64,000 nt of DNA from the NCBI RefSeq assembly GCF_030056655.1, contig NZ_JASHIE010000004.1:124001-188000 (forward strand), written 5' to 3'. This DNA is from Flectobacillus rivi. Its GTDB lineage: Bacteria > Bacteroidota > Bacteroidia > Cytophagales > Spirosomataceae. This document shows positions 37,454-46,361 of this stretch, piece after piece. The stretch's first letter is position 1; the number at the start of each line of letters is the position of its first letter. The translations under genes and the position numbers were made by a program. Under the pieces are notes generated by a model. The model was not told the origin of the DNA and ran no database searches. It saw only the letters and a program-made list of their open reading frames with translations.

Positions 37454-38458
37454 TTACCACATCATTTTAAAAGGTTTGTAAGTCTCTATTCCCAAAATAT
37501 GCTTGCTGAGTTTATAACACTCCAATTTTACTAGGTGCTTGTAACTAACGTTGCGTCCTAATGTTCGATGTTTGAATGTCTCTTTTAATCGTTCGTCAAA
37601 TGCTTGTACAAATACCTTCTTAGCGCTGTCTTTCAATACACATCTGTTGGTATCCTGCCGAAAATCGTTTGCTTGTATTTGCTTTTTGTTCAAAACACTA
37701 AAAATTGTCCTATCTACCAACAATGGCTTAAATATCTCCGAAATATCCAAGGCCAATGAATATCGTCGCACACCCGGCTCATGCAAAAAACTAATCGTAG
37801 GGTTCAATTGAGTATGATAAATTTGATCCAAACACATCGTATAACACATCATATTGCCAAATGAAATCAAGGCATTTACTTCGTTTTTGGGAGGTTTTTT
37901 ACTGCGATTTCCCATCTCAAAATCATTGATTATCGTATCAAAAGCATCATAATATGCCTGACGAATATTGCCTTCTATCCCCATTAATTCATCGACCTTT
38001 TTGGCCCTTTCAATCAAAGAAACGTAATTTTCTATACGTTCCAACGAACTGGTAACATCTTTACCTCTACTCTGGTAATATTTCAAGTTACGACTCATAT
38101 TAAACGCCGCTCCATTAATCAAGGTCTGGGCAATAACCATTCGTTTTTTATCCGAAATATAGTGCTTGGTTTGCTCTACTTGCATTTTGCCTGCCAACAG
38201 GTAATCTTTAGACATAAACGAGCCAGTGTAGTGCTCATAATAGTCAAAAAAATGTACCGATATATGGTTTTTACCCATAAAATTAAACAAAGCGCTATTG
38301 GCATCCAAACTTCCAAAACAGTATAAATTATCTACCGATTCAACAGGTATTGGGCGAACTTGACCTTCATTCCCATGCTCATCTACAGGTGTAAAGTACA
38401 GCGTATTATCCTTACGACTCATACGCCCAGGGTTAAATAGGTAATAGGATTTTTTCAT
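37454..38458 (-). CDS. cas1: CRISPR-associated integrase Cas1
   Basis: 334 residues. It has the N-terminal beta domain and the C-terminal alpha domain with metal ligands: Glu at about 162 (IEGNIRQAYYDAF), His at about 226 (FLHEPGVRRYSL) and Asp/Glu at about 238-241 (LDISEIFKP). Ends in a basic YKPFKMMW tail. It catalyses transesterification of prespacers into the leader-proximal repeat as a complex with Cas2. All key residues are present, consistent with an array that has been growing. It lies 37 bp downstream of cas4, in the same transcript. Confidence 0.97.
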   Translation of the reverse strand: MKKSYYLFNPGRMSRKDNTLYFTPVDEHGNEGQVRPIPVESVDNLYCFGSLDANSALFNFMGKNHISVHFFDYYEHYTGSFMSKDYLLAGKMQVEQTKHYISDKKRMVIAQTLINGAAFNMSRNLKYYQSRGKDVTSSLERIENYVSLIERAKKVDELMGIEGNIRQAYYDAFDTIINDFEMGNRSKKPPKNEVNALISFGNMMCYTMCLDQIYHTQLNPTISFLHEPGVRRYSLALDISEIFKPLLVDRTIFSVLNKKQIQANDFRQDTNRCVLKDSAKKVFVQAFDERLKETFKHRTLGRNVSYKHLVKLECYKLSKHILGIETYKPFKMMW

Positions 38459-38495
38459 GTTGTCAAAAGGTTTATATTATGGTGTTCAAACGATG

Positions 38496-39035
38496 TTACT
38501 CTTCTATTTCACCAGACCAACAAAAATCAAAATAGCTACATGAACGGCATTTGGATATAGATAATTTGGGTGGACAGACTTCTCGGTGAATAATCTCGGA
38601 AACATCTTTTATCCAATTTTCAATCTCTGACATTTCATCATCAGGTAATTCAACCCGTTCGGTTGTTCGTAGTTTTGGGTATTCAATAATGCCATAATGT
38701 GCTGGAATACCATTTTTTCTCAATAAAAAGAGATAAAATTTCACCTGAGCCACATGAGCTCTTTCCTTCGCATCCGACTTCTTGGTCTCATGAACAATGC
38801 CCTTTTGAGCATCAAAAAAATCTATCTTTGCCGAAGCTCGAATGCCACCATCCAACTCTGCTAAAATCTCTAATTCTTGATTTTTCTCAGCACGCTGCGG
38901 GTAGCTCTCTTCTCCAATAAGTTTACCTTCATAAACCACATCAGAGGTATGCTCCATCGTAATACCGTTGGCATGAAGCCAAAGTTTTCGATGACAAAGA
39001 TGAAAGTAATTGATAAGCGTAGCGTTGATGTTCAT
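38496..39035 (-). CDS. cas4: CRISPR-associated exonuclease Cas4
   Basis: 179 residues of the RecB-like, iron-sulfur Cas4 family. The cluster Cys residues are C14 (HLCHRKLWL) and a C-terminal trio near 163, 166 and 172 (CRSCSYFDFC). The nuclease core includes ASAKIDFFD, VHETKKSD and the QVKFYLFLL motif (QxxxY). In type I-B and related systems Cas4 trims prespacers and helps select PAM and orientation. Its ATG overlaps the TGA of the transposase gene upstream by 4 nt (ATGA), suggesting coupled translation. Confidence 0.95.
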   Translation of the reverse strand: MNINATLINYFHLCHRKLWLHANGITMEHTSDVVYEGKLIGEESYPQRAEKNQELEILAELDGGIRASAKIDFFDAQKGIVHETKKSDAKERAHVAQVKFYLFLLRKNGIPAHYGIIEYPKLRTTERVELPDDEMSEIENWIKDVSEIIHREVCPPKLSISKCRSCSYFDFCWSGEIEE

Positions 39036-39580
39036 GGTAGAAAGAATTTGTCATCTTCCCAACTTTCAGGGTTGGAATAAATATAGTTAGAGATTTTTTG
39101 AAAACTATCAGTACCCTTAATAATATGCTCCCAATAGCGTTCTTGCCATGCAAAACCCAAAGAAGGAAATACTTCATTAATATGCTTGGTGCATACTGAT
39201 TTGAAAGAACGAATAACTACCGGAATACCACTTGCTTTAGGAGAAATAGATTGATAATACTTGGTCTGTTTTTTAACATTATTGACAGCCGTTTCCTTAG
39301 GTTCTCTCAGTGTACCAATATCAATTATCCCATGAATATGATTAGGCATTACTATAAATTCACCTAAAGTTATATGAGGAAAATGCTTAGGAATTTGATA
39401 CCAAAATCCTTGTACCAAGGCTCCTATACTAGATAATTTCATTTTTTTATCCTTACATTCTCCAAAGAAATGCTCCCGATTTTTTGTACAAATAGTAACA
39501 AAATACATTCCTTCTCCATTGTAATCCCAAGAAGTTAGCCGTGTAGATTCTATCCGATATTTGTTTTTGAATAACGCCAT
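39032..39580 (-). CDS. REP-associated tyrosine transposase (RAYT, Y1/IS200-like)
   Basis: 182 residues from MALFKNKYRIESTRL. The longer ORF reading to 39697 runs back through the REP-like repeats and is not believed. The HUH motif is in PNHIHGIID (about residues 80-87), and a candidate catalytic Tyr is in ISNYIYSNP (about 166-168). RAYTs are single-copy relatives of IS200/IS605 transposases that act on REP palindromes, and just such palindromes lie directly upstream (39605-40235). It sits between cas7 and cas4, reads with them, and overlaps cas4 by 4 nt, so it is built into the cas operon. Role there unknown. Confidence 0.88.
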   Translation of the reverse strand: MALFKNKYRIESTRLTSWDYNGEGMYFVTICTKNREHFFGECKDKKMKLSSIGALVQGFWYQIPKHFPHITLGEFIVMPNHIHGIIDIGTLREPKETAVNNVKKQTKYYQSISPKASGIPVVIRSFKSVCTKHINEVFPSLGFAWQERYWEHIIKGTDSFQKISNYIYSNPESWEDDKFFLP

Positions 39581-39604
39581 ATTTTCCAAATTTATAAATG
39601 TAAA

Positions 39605-40235
39605 ACTCGTAGAGACGTTACAGGTAACGTCTAAAGAATGTCGATACCTTGAGATATGAAAACGTCCTCTGCTATAATTCCAAAACGTCACCACCAATTA
39701 ATAACCTATCTATACGAAAATTACGCAAAATATAACGTAGAGATGTTACATGCAACGTCTAAAGAATCTCGATACCTAGAAATATGAAAACGTCCTCTGC
39801 CATAATTCAAAAACGTCACCACCAATTAATAACCTATCTATACGAAAATTACGCAAAATCTAACGTAGAGACGTTACAGGTAACGTCTAAAGAATGTCGA
39901 TACCTTGAGATATGAAAACGTCCTCTGCAATAATTCAAAAACGTCACCACCAATTAATAACCTATCTATACGAAAATTACGCAAAATCTAACGTAGAGAC
40001 GTTACAGGTAACGTCTAAAGAATGTCGGATACCTTGAGATATGAAAACGTCCTCTTCTATAATTCAAAAACGTCACCACCAAGTAATAATCTATCTATAC
40101 GAAAACCTCGAAAAATCTAACGTAGAGACGTTACAGGTAACGTCTAAAGAATGTCGATACCTAGAGATATAACTTACATCCATAATTCTCATTTGGCATG
40201 AAGACGTTGCATGCAACGTCTCTACGTTTCATTCC
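39605..40235. repeat. Tandem REP-like palindromic repeats
   Basis: About 128-bp units begin at about 39609, 39738, 39865, 39993 and 40122. Each starts with a palindrome, GACGTTAC-AG-GTAACGTC (8-bp stem); the copy at 39738 is variant. Each also includes a conserved tail with AAACGTC and CACCACCAATTAATAACC. At about 40202-40227 a reversed element, GACGTTGCATGCAACGTC with CTCTACG, closes the block. The only gene-free gap of this size in the operon lies here (cas7 stop 40244, RAYT start 39580). The palindromes are the expected substrate type for the adjacent RAYT and may weaken transcription into cas4-cas1-cas2. Confidence 0.85.
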
Positions 40236-40243
40236 GCTCATTA

Positions 40244-41302
40244 TTAATTTTCGTAATCAAAATCAGAGAGAAGTTGGATAAGATGGGCTTCTGCTTTTTC
40301 AAGGGCGTCAGCACTTCCAATTGAGCCTGCTATATAGCTTGATGCAATTGGAGTAACAAAAATTGATGCTTTTGTCGTTTCATCAATTTTAGGAACAGCC
40401 GTTGGCTTTTCTCTGTCATCTCTTAATTCGCCCCTAATTGCATAGGCAATTTGATTAGCATTGTCACTGACGGCTAATGCTACTGTTTCCATTAAACTAA
40501 AAGTACGAGATTGATTAGATGTAATTCTCCAATTAATCAAAGCATTAGCTAATTTAGGTATAATTTCATCTCTTTTACTTTTGGGGCATATTAAGCATTT
40601 TCCAAAAATATTTTTCCCTTCAACCCAACCTTCTTCTCTTAGTTTAGCTTCAATTTCAGGAAAAAGCTCTGGTTCTAATTTATTGGTTGACACGCAAAAT
40701 AGTGTTCGCAAATCAATTGCAATGTCGTAACTAAACAGTCCAGTAGCTCGTGTTTGGTCTTGAATAAATGCTCTATTAGGTAATGACCTATGGTTTGTTG
40801 TAAGCCAGCTTTCAAGTTCTTCGTCTGATAGCTTAGTGCCTCTTTTTTTATTTTCTAACCAATAAACTTCTACCTTGTGATGTTCAGGATGTGAAGTTCT
40901 ATCAAATGTTAAATTTTCAGTTGGATATTCAATTCCTCCAAGTAAAGGATGAAGTGGACGCATTGCTGAAATAGATAATGGGCTACGTCTTTTAACAGTA
41001 AAACTTCCACTCTCAGCTTTCATATAACCTCCAAGCAGTTGGTCCGCAAAAGTTGGATCACAAGGAGAATGAGGCTCTTTTTGACTCGCTTTATTCTCTT
41101 TTTTATCTATCTCCCAATTGAAAGTCATTGCTGCAAAAGGTAGCTCTAAAGCCTCAATTACAGACCTTTTTACCTGCTGACCACTTGAATAAGCCATTCT
41201 CCTTCCAAATTGTGGGTCAATATAAAACTTTTGCCCTTCGTTTACTGCAAATACTGTATGTTCTGCATGACGTAATCCTCTTAAATAAATAAATGGTTTC
41301 AT
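40244..41302 (-). CDS. cas7: Cascade backbone protein Cas7
   Basis: 352 residues starting MKPFIYLRGLRHAEHTVFAV, with the RAMP-like fold implied by position and by conserved parts: GRRMAYSSGQQVKRSVIEAL near the N terminus and RATGLFSYDIAIDLRTLF in the middle. The family resembles the Cas7/Csp1 group of the Porphyromonas-type (PGING) branch of type I-B; this is from memory of the family. Several copies coat the crRNA in the effector complex. It is 22 bp after cas8 and is the last interference gene before the REP block. Confidence 0.85.
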   Translation of the reverse strand: MKPFIYLRGLRHAEHTVFAVNEGQKFYIDPQFGRRMAYSSGQQVKRSVIEALELPFAAMTFNWEIDKKENKASQKEPHSPCDPTFADQLLGGYMKAESGSFTVKRRSPLSISAMRPLHPLLGGIEYPTENLTFDRTSHPEHHKVEVYWLENKKRGTKLSDEELESWLTTNHRSLPNRAFIQDQTRATGLFSYDIAIDLRTLFCVSTNKLEPELFPEIEAKLREEGWVEGKNIFGKCLICPKSKRDEIIPKLANALINWRITSNQSRTFSLMETVALAVSDNANQIAYAIRGELRDDREKPTAVPKIDETTKASIFVTPIASSYIAGSIGSADALEKAEAHLIQLLSDFDYEN

Positions 41303-41324
41303 GTTTATATTATGTTAAAAAGTT

Positions 41325-42650
41325 TTAATTCTTTGATTTTTGATATGAATATTCGAATCTGATTAAAGTATTAAATAAAGGGAAGTTATCCGAAGGCATT
41401 TTCAAAACTTGCTCTACAACATTCTTGAAAGTGTCAGCATTCTCTTTACTAATAATTTCTACTAATCCGTCTATGAAGTCTTTTGTCGTTTTAGCTTCCA
41501 TTACTTCTTTTGAAGTTCGGAGCTGAGTATTTTTTGTTTTTTCTCTATCTGATTGATTTGATTCTAAATCAATCAGAGTTTTAGCTACATTTGAAGCTAA
41601 GTTTAGTAATTCTGTTTTGTTTAGCATTGCCGTGATCCAAATTTGGTATAATTGAAATAGTTGATATGAATTTTCGTTTGAAAACTTAAATTCTTTCCCT
41701 TGAGCGAAATCAACAGAACCTTTAGGCATAAACTCTCGTAATCCTCTTGGTTCTAATGCTTTTAAACCGATTGTTCCAATTTTACAAGCACTCCTGAAAT
41801 TGAAAAATGTTTCCAACTCACTTATTTGCTTCCGATTTAAAATCACTTCTGCTCTTTCAATAAATAACTTATCTTTAAGTTCATATAGATATTCTATTTC
41901 GGGCAAATAAATATTAATAAAGCCTAATGTGGTATTAGTTTGCGATAAGTTATAAGCATAAGCTGTAATTTTTCCATGAAATTGCTTTGTCAATGCAAAT
42001 ATTACCATCGACCAAGCCTTTGTCGGAATGGCTATATTTCCCTGAACCTCAGTTGTTTCAATAGAAAATCCATCAAAAGGTCTATTGATATTAAAATCAT
42101 CGCTCAAGAAATGGCAAAGCCATTGACCATTCCAAGTTTCAATTTGCTTATCCTTGACTTTTGGTGTTTGTACTAAGTATTGTCTATAATATTTCCAACC
42201 TTCAAATAGAGATAAGAGTATTTCATCTTCTTGTAACAACATTACAAAACCACCACTTACTCCAATTCCTAAACCTTGTCCAATCCATGAAGTGTATATT
42301 TCCTCTTCATTAATTTCAATATTAATACTTGAAAGTTGCCCTGAAGATGTTGCCTGAATTTCCTCAGCTCCATAACCTACATAAATTGAACCGCTTGGAA
42401 TACCACTTTCAATTTTTTTTCTAAGATTAAATAACTGAGCTTTCGATTTACTTCCATTTAACTTAATTGCATCCTCAGTTGGTTTTTGAAAAAATGGTGA
42501 ATTTCCAACGTGCATCAAGTGTTTTTCACTGTCAAAGAACAATGGAAAAAACACTTCGTCAAAAAACTGTTTTGCGGAATAATCTTGAGGCTTTTTTTCT
42601 TTTTCTTTGTATAGTAGGAGAAATTTTTTTCCTATATAGCTTGTGTACAT
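41325..42650 (-). CDS. cas8: Cascade large subunit Cas8 (type I-B-like)
   Basis: 441 residues, assigned mainly by position between cas3 and cas7 and by size, since Cas8 proteins diverge strongly. It begins MYTSYIGKKFLLLYKEKEKKPQDYSAKQFFDEVFFPLFF and includes a glycine-rich stretch (SWIGQGLGIGVSGGFVMLL) and a helical C terminus. Expected role: PAM recognition, binding of the crRNA handle end and recruitment of Cas3. The most likely family is Csp2-like of the PGING variant; other Cas8b subfamilies are possible. The start codon lies 2 nt after the cas3 stop. Confidence 0.75.
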   Translation of the reverse strand: MYTSYIGKKFLLLYKEKEKKPQDYSAKQFFDEVFFPLFFDSEKHLMHVGNSPFFQKPTEDAIKLNGSKSKAQLFNLRKKIESGIPSGSIYVGYGAEEIQATSSGQLSSINIEINEEEIYTSWIGQGLGIGVSGGFVMLLQEDEILLSLFEGWKYYRQYLVQTPKVKDKQIETWNGQWLCHFLSDDFNINRPFDGFSIETTEVQGNIAIPTKAWSMVIFALTKQFHGKITAYAYNLSQTNTTLGFINIYLPEIEYLYELKDKLFIERAEVILNRKQISELETFFNFRSACKIGTIGLKALEPRGLREFMPKGSVDFAQGKEFKFSNENSYQLFQLYQIWITAMLNKTELLNLASNVAKTLIDLESNQSDREKTKNTQLRTSKEVMEAKTTKDFIDGLVEIISKENADTFKNVVEQVLKMPSDNFPLFNTLIRFEYSYQKSKN

Positions 42651-42652
42651 AT

Positions 42653-44821
42653 TTAAATAAAGTTATCGTGTTCAACTAATTGTAACCCAAGTAATTTATA
42701 ATCTTCTTCTGATTGAGGAACTACAAAAGGAAATGCCCCTACTTGCAACTGTTCATACTCTTGTTTTTGCTTTGTAATAGTTTTATAGTTGACTGGTATT
42801 TCCAACATGATACGTTCTTCCCAAGTAGCAGTTAAATACTTAGCTCTATCGCATTCAAGAATACAGGTTGCACTTTCTATTTCTAACGCTTCTACTATTA
42901 CTGCTTTCTTACAATTTGTTAGTTCCTTTATTGAATATGCTCCATCGTTGTAAATGAGATAAATATCAATATCCTTTGTTTCCAATGAAGGGAAAACGTT
43001 ATCTATTTTTTCTTGTAAAGTTCTCTCCTCAAGCACTTCAAAATTGTCTGGTAACTGCTCATAGCTTGCTCGAAGTATATCCATTTTGTAAGGCAAAACA
43101 TTTCCTTGAGGTTTTATAACATGTACAGGCTTATACTTTCCAATAGTATCTTTATTACGTTTCCTGTTGACACGACCAAACCTTTGAATAAGTCCATCTA
43201 AAGGTGCAGCTTGTGTTATCATTCTATCAAAGCTTATATCAAGACTCACCTCTACAACTTGAGTAGATATAACCAAACATGGCATCAAGCCATTACCAAA
43301 TTTTTCGCTTTCATCCCCGTTAAATTCGGTCTTTAGTCGAGTTTCTAATACAACTCTGTCTCCTCTTTTAAATCTACTGTGAATCAGCATTACAGGAATT
43401 TCAGGAAACATTTCTTTTAAAAACAAGTAAGCATTTTGCGCCTTATTAATAGTATTATATACCATCAATACTTTTTCTTTTTGTTCAAAAGCTTTTTTCA
43501 AAATATCGAGAATAATTTCCTCAGCTTCAATTTTTGAAACTTGATGCCTATTAAATGTATCTAAAATTTCATCAGATAGTTTTACTTCATAAACATGGTT
43601 TTCTCCACCTAATATTTTTTTGAGTTCATTGTATAAGACACTTGGCATTGTAGCAGTACCAATATGAATTCGACAATTAAGTCTTAGCAGAGTCTTTACA
43701 ATTTCTAAAACCATACTTCTCGAATAATCTGAGTATGTATGTATTTCATCTAAGATTATATCAGTACCCTCTAAATCTAAAATCATTGTTTCAAAACCTG
43801 ATGTGCCAAATATAATGGCAGCTAATTGATGCGGTGTAAGCACTTTAATTGCCGAACCTGCTAAAGGTTGTAATATTTGCTCATCAATTTTACCTTTAGT
43901 AACAATTTTAGAAGTAGCATGCAGTAAACGAATATCTTCATTTGGAACAGTTTTACAAATCCGTTCCCACATAGCATTTATACTTGCTTGAAAAGGTAAT
44001 GTATAAAAAACACGACCTTTGCATCTCCTTAAAAGAAAATCTGTCTTACCTGCACCTGTTGAAGCAACTACTAAAGTATGTTTACGATTATCATCTGTTG
44101 ATACTTGGGAAAGTGGGTAAATTTCATTTTTCCTCTTTTCATCATCATAAAAACTCAAATTCGGAACTTCAAACAAAGGTTTTAGTTTCTGTTCGGTTGC
44201 GTGTGTAAAAGCAGAGGCAAAATGGTCTGCTGATTTTAACAAACCACGTGCAGGAGAAAAGCCAAAACCTTTCTTTTTACAATATTTAACGGCATACAAA
44301 ATCGCTTTTTCGGCATTTATTTTTGAGATTTCGGTTGTGGGCAAATTGAAAATCTGTAAGATTTGTATTCCATACGTATGCCAATTCTCCCAGTCTTTAA
44401 GATGATTTTCAATCATCTCATCGCCTTGACTTTCCATCAAATCTAATATTCCTCTTTCCGATGGGTCATTTAGAATAGACTTATGATGACCCACAACTAA
44501 ATCAATCAAAGAATCCCATTCATTTTGTGGAAAACACGGTAGAAACGCTAATGAAGAAATCTCATGGCGATGAATAAAATCCCACTCTCTACTTTCTTCC
44601 AAACTTTCGCCATTAACTTTCTTTATTTTTCTTTGAAAATGTGGATGTGCTTTACCTAAATCATGAATAATTGCTCCTTTCCTTGCAATTTGAACATCAA
44701 AATCAAAAGCATATTTTTGAGCAAATAACTCTATTGCTTGCGTTACCTGCTGTGTATGTTCTAAAAGTGTCAAACTACCGTAGTTTACACTTTTTGCTAA
44801 TATTTGATCAAGAGGTAACAT
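42653..44821 (-). CDS. cas3: CRISPR-associated helicase-nuclease Cas3 (HD-helicase fusion)
   Basis: 722 residues. The N-terminal HD nuclease has H22 (LLEHTQQ), HD at 53-54 (IIHDLGKAHPHF), H86 (HRHEI) and HH at 112-113 (GHHKS). The superfamily 2 helicase follows: Walker A STGAGKT (254-260), DEIH (358-361), GTATMPS (388-394) and QRFGRVNR (546-553). All motifs for ATP-driven unwinding and degradation of Cascade-marked DNA are intact. It lies between cas5 and cas8 with 2-nt gaps on both sides, so translation is coupled. Confidence 0.97.
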   Translation of the reverse strand: MLPLDQILAKSVNYGSLTLLEHTQQVTQAIELFAQKYAFDFDVQIARKGAIIHDLGKAHPHFQRKIKKVNGESLEESREWDFIHRHEISSLAFLPCFPQNEWDSLIDLVVGHHKSILNDPSERGILDLMESQGDEMIENHLKDWENWHTYGIQILQIFNLPTTEISKINAEKAILYAVKYCKKKGFGFSPARGLLKSADHFASAFTHATEQKLKPLFEVPNLSFYDDEKRKNEIYPLSQVSTDDNRKHTLVVASTGAGKTDFLLRRCKGRVFYTLPFQASINAMWERICKTVPNEDIRLLHATSKIVTKGKIDEQILQPLAGSAIKVLTPHQLAAIIFGTSGFETMILDLEGTDIILDEIHTYSDYSRSMVLEIVKTLLRLNCRIHIGTATMPSVLYNELKKILGGENHVYEVKLSDEILDTFNRHQVSKIEAEEIILDILKKAFEQKEKVLMVYNTINKAQNAYLFLKEMFPEIPVMLIHSRFKRGDRVVLETRLKTEFNGDESEKFGNGLMPCLVISTQVVEVSLDISFDRMITQAAPLDGLIQRFGRVNRKRNKDTIGKYKPVHVIKPQGNVLPYKMDILRASYEQLPDNFEVLEERTLQEKIDNVFPSLETKDIDIYLIYNDGAYSIKELTNCKKAVIVEALEIESATCILECDRAKYLTATWEERIMLEIPVNYKTITKQKQEYEQLQVGAFPFVVPQSEEDYKLLGLQLVEHDNFI

Positions 44822-44823
44822 TT

Positions 44824-45405
44824 TTAGTTTCTTATAGGGCTTCCAAATACCTTTAATTCGCCAAACATCTCTGAAGCATTATCAAAACGATTGTGTCCAA
44901 CTTTGAAGCCATTTTCAATGTCAGTAAAAATGAGTTCAAAACCATCAATATTGTCAAATTCTAAGATGTTCATTTCTAATAATTCAATAGGAAATACCAA
45001 ATCTTCATTTCTACAAAGACAAATGGTTTGTGTAAATGCTTTAGAAGCATCTTCTTCATTTTCAAAAGCTAAATACAAATTAGGATTAAGCATAACGCCC
45101 CTATTCAAAATACCTAAATTAGTTTTATACTGTCCTTTATCTTTGTAAATATTAATTCCGCCTTTTGACCAAGTTCTTTCTTGTTGTATATCTAATCCTT
45201 GATAATTCAAGCGGTATCTTTTTATTTTTAGTATTTTACCATTATTCTCTTCCCCCAACAACTCAGGAAAAAGCTTCTTCTCAATCCCTTCCACGATTGA
45301 GGGAGTAAGAAACTGCTGCGAAAATGTTTCACTATCTCTTACCGCAGTCCACGGCTTTATAAAACCGAATTGTCCGCTGTATTTCACTACGTAATATTTT
45401 TCCAT
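44824..45405 (-). CDS. cas5: Cascade subunit Cas5
   Basis: 193 residues, short for a Cas5 but with a characteristic N terminus: GQFGFIKPWTAVRDSETFSQ, then FLTPSIVEGIEKKLFPEL, of the kind that recognises the crRNA 5' handle in Cas5 proteins. Assigned also from its place between cas6 and cas3. It probably matches the Cas5p-type subfamily that travels with the Cas7 and Cas8 seen here. It caps the 5' end of crRNA in Cascade. It begins 6 bp after the cas6 stop. Confidence 0.82.
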   Translation of the reverse strand: MEKYYVVKYSGQFGFIKPWTAVRDSETFSQQFLTPSIVEGIEKKLFPELLGEENNGKILKIKRYRLNYQGLDIQQERTWSKGGINIYKDKGQYKTNLGILNRGVMLNPNLYLAFENEEDASKAFTQTICLCRNEDLVFPIELLEMNILEFDNIDGFELIFTDIENGFKVGHNRFDNASEMFGELKVFGSPIRN

Positions 45406-45411
45406 TGTATC

Positions 45412-46077
45412 TTAGATTAATGAGCCAAAGCCTATACCCGTTGAATTTCCTACTCCGACATTCCAAGCAAATGCCAGTTGTTCAGGTGCTCCTTTGATAA
45501 TTACGGGACAAATCGAACCTTTGTTGAATATACCTTTGTAAGTAACTCCTTTAGTAATTGGATTTTGATAAGATTCATCAAACTGAACAGAAACATCTTC
45601 ATACGACAATCCTGCATCGTTCAGTTTATGCTGTAAGCTCTCGGTCAAAAATTGGTTTGCTTCTTTATCATTGTAATAGAAGAATTTCGACCCTTTCTCT
45701 TCAACTTGTGAACGCTTGATAAAAACAGGACTTCCAACCAAAAAGCGGTGCTGGTATTCTAATTCAGGTTCTTTTTCAAGAGTTAAAGCCTTGATTTTCA
45801 TTCCCCAACCAAAGTCATTGTCTTGCTGAATGCTTTTTATTAGCTGCTTTATGAGTGAACTATCATAACAACTAATAAAAAACTGACTTCCAGTCCTAAA
45901 ATTCAAACCTCTGCTTCCTTCTTGGCGACCATTTTTTAGCCATGAAAAGGAGTATAGAGATAACTTGTCGTGTATCTCATTTTTGCCAAGCCAATAATGT
46001 AATTTACTGACCTGCTGTTCCTGATAATTAAAAGGAACGATAGTTGTATTTTTTGAAAGATTAATGTGCAATCTCAT
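45412..46077 (-). CDS. cas6: crRNA-processing endoribonuclease Cas6 (copy 1, in the cas operon)
   Basis: 221 residues from the ATG of MRLHINLSKNTTIVP, 13 bp after the small Cys-rich gene. A GTG-started extension to 46173 overlaps that gene in another frame and is rejected. Two RAMP-like halves are implied, and the C terminus ends in the glycine-rich loop WNVGVGNSTGIGFGSLI, diagnostic of Cas6. It should cut each repeat 8 nt before its 3' end to leave the ATTGAAAC handle. It is the second gene of the operon and unlike the second Cas6 at 47500. Confidence 0.92.
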   Translation of the reverse strand: MRLHINLSKNTTIVPFNYQEQQVSKLHYWLGKNEIHDKLSLYSFSWLKNGRQEGSRGLNFRTGSQFFISCYDSSLIKQLIKSIQQDNDFGWGMKIKALTLEKEPELEYQHRFLVGSPVFIKRSQVEEKGSKFFYYNDKEANQFLTESLQHKLNDAGLSYEDVSVQFDESYQNPITKGVTYKGIFNKGSICPVIIKGAPEQLAFAWNVGVGNSTGIGFGSLI

Positions 46078-46090
46078 ATAGTATATCTCT

Positions 46091-46225
46091 TTATGTGTTT
46101 TCAATTTTCGAAAAATGCTTTCCAAGACATATACCGCAATTTCCTTGCAGGTCAGTCCAAAAACAAAGCCCACAATTTGTACAAATTGTTTTCGGGCGAT
46201 TGATTAGAATGTCAATGTTGCTCAT
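46091..46225 (-). CDS. 44-residue Cys-rich (zinc-ribbon-like) protein, first gene of the cas operon
   Basis: An ATG at 46223-46225 opens 44 codons ending TAA at 46091-46093. The protein begins MSNIDILINRPKT and carries CTNCGLC followed 10 residues later by CGICLGKH: two CxxC knuckles able to bind zinc. It lies about 20 nt downstream of the predicted cas promoter and 13 bp before cas6, so it would be the first product of the operon. I do not recognise a family. Possibilities are a small Cas accessory or regulatory protein, or the toxin of a CreTA-like safeguard, because its promoter is the apparent target of the crRNA-like RNA nearby. Coding status is inferred from the Cys pattern and spacing. 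Confidence 0.6.
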   Translation of the reverse strand: MSNIDILINRPKTICTNCGLCFWTDLQGNCGICLGKHFSKIENT

Positions 46226-46249
46226 ATTGAGTATGTTTTCATTACACAA

Positions 46250-46281
46250 CAAATGTAATAAAAATAAAAACTCCTATACAA
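46250..46281 (-). promoter_or_regulatory. Predicted cas operon promoter
   Basis: On the minus strand a -7 element TACATTTG (46250-46257) fits the Bacteroidota consensus TAnnTTTG. A TTG (46279-46281) lies 21 nt upstream as the -33 element. Transcription would start near 46243, leaving a leader of about 18 nt before the small Cys-rich gene. The -33 element lies inside the sequence matched by the pseudo-spacer at 46392. Confidence 0.7.
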
Positions 46282-46361
46282 GTAAAACATTAAAATTATT
46301 TTCCCTAAATCATATCATTGTCTATTTTATTTTCAATTGTCATCTTCTGAAACTAATTTCG

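Noticed and set aside
39581..39697. Longer form of the RAYT reading frame
   Set aside because: The extra residues are encoded by the first REP-like unit and do not resemble the family, which begins near MALFKNKYRIES.
46078..46173. GTG-started N-terminal extension of the operon cas6 (GFVFGLTCKEIAV)
   Set aside because: It lies in the frame opposite to the Cys-rich 44-codon gene, has an unusual start, and Cas6 proteins normally begin at the MRLHIN position.
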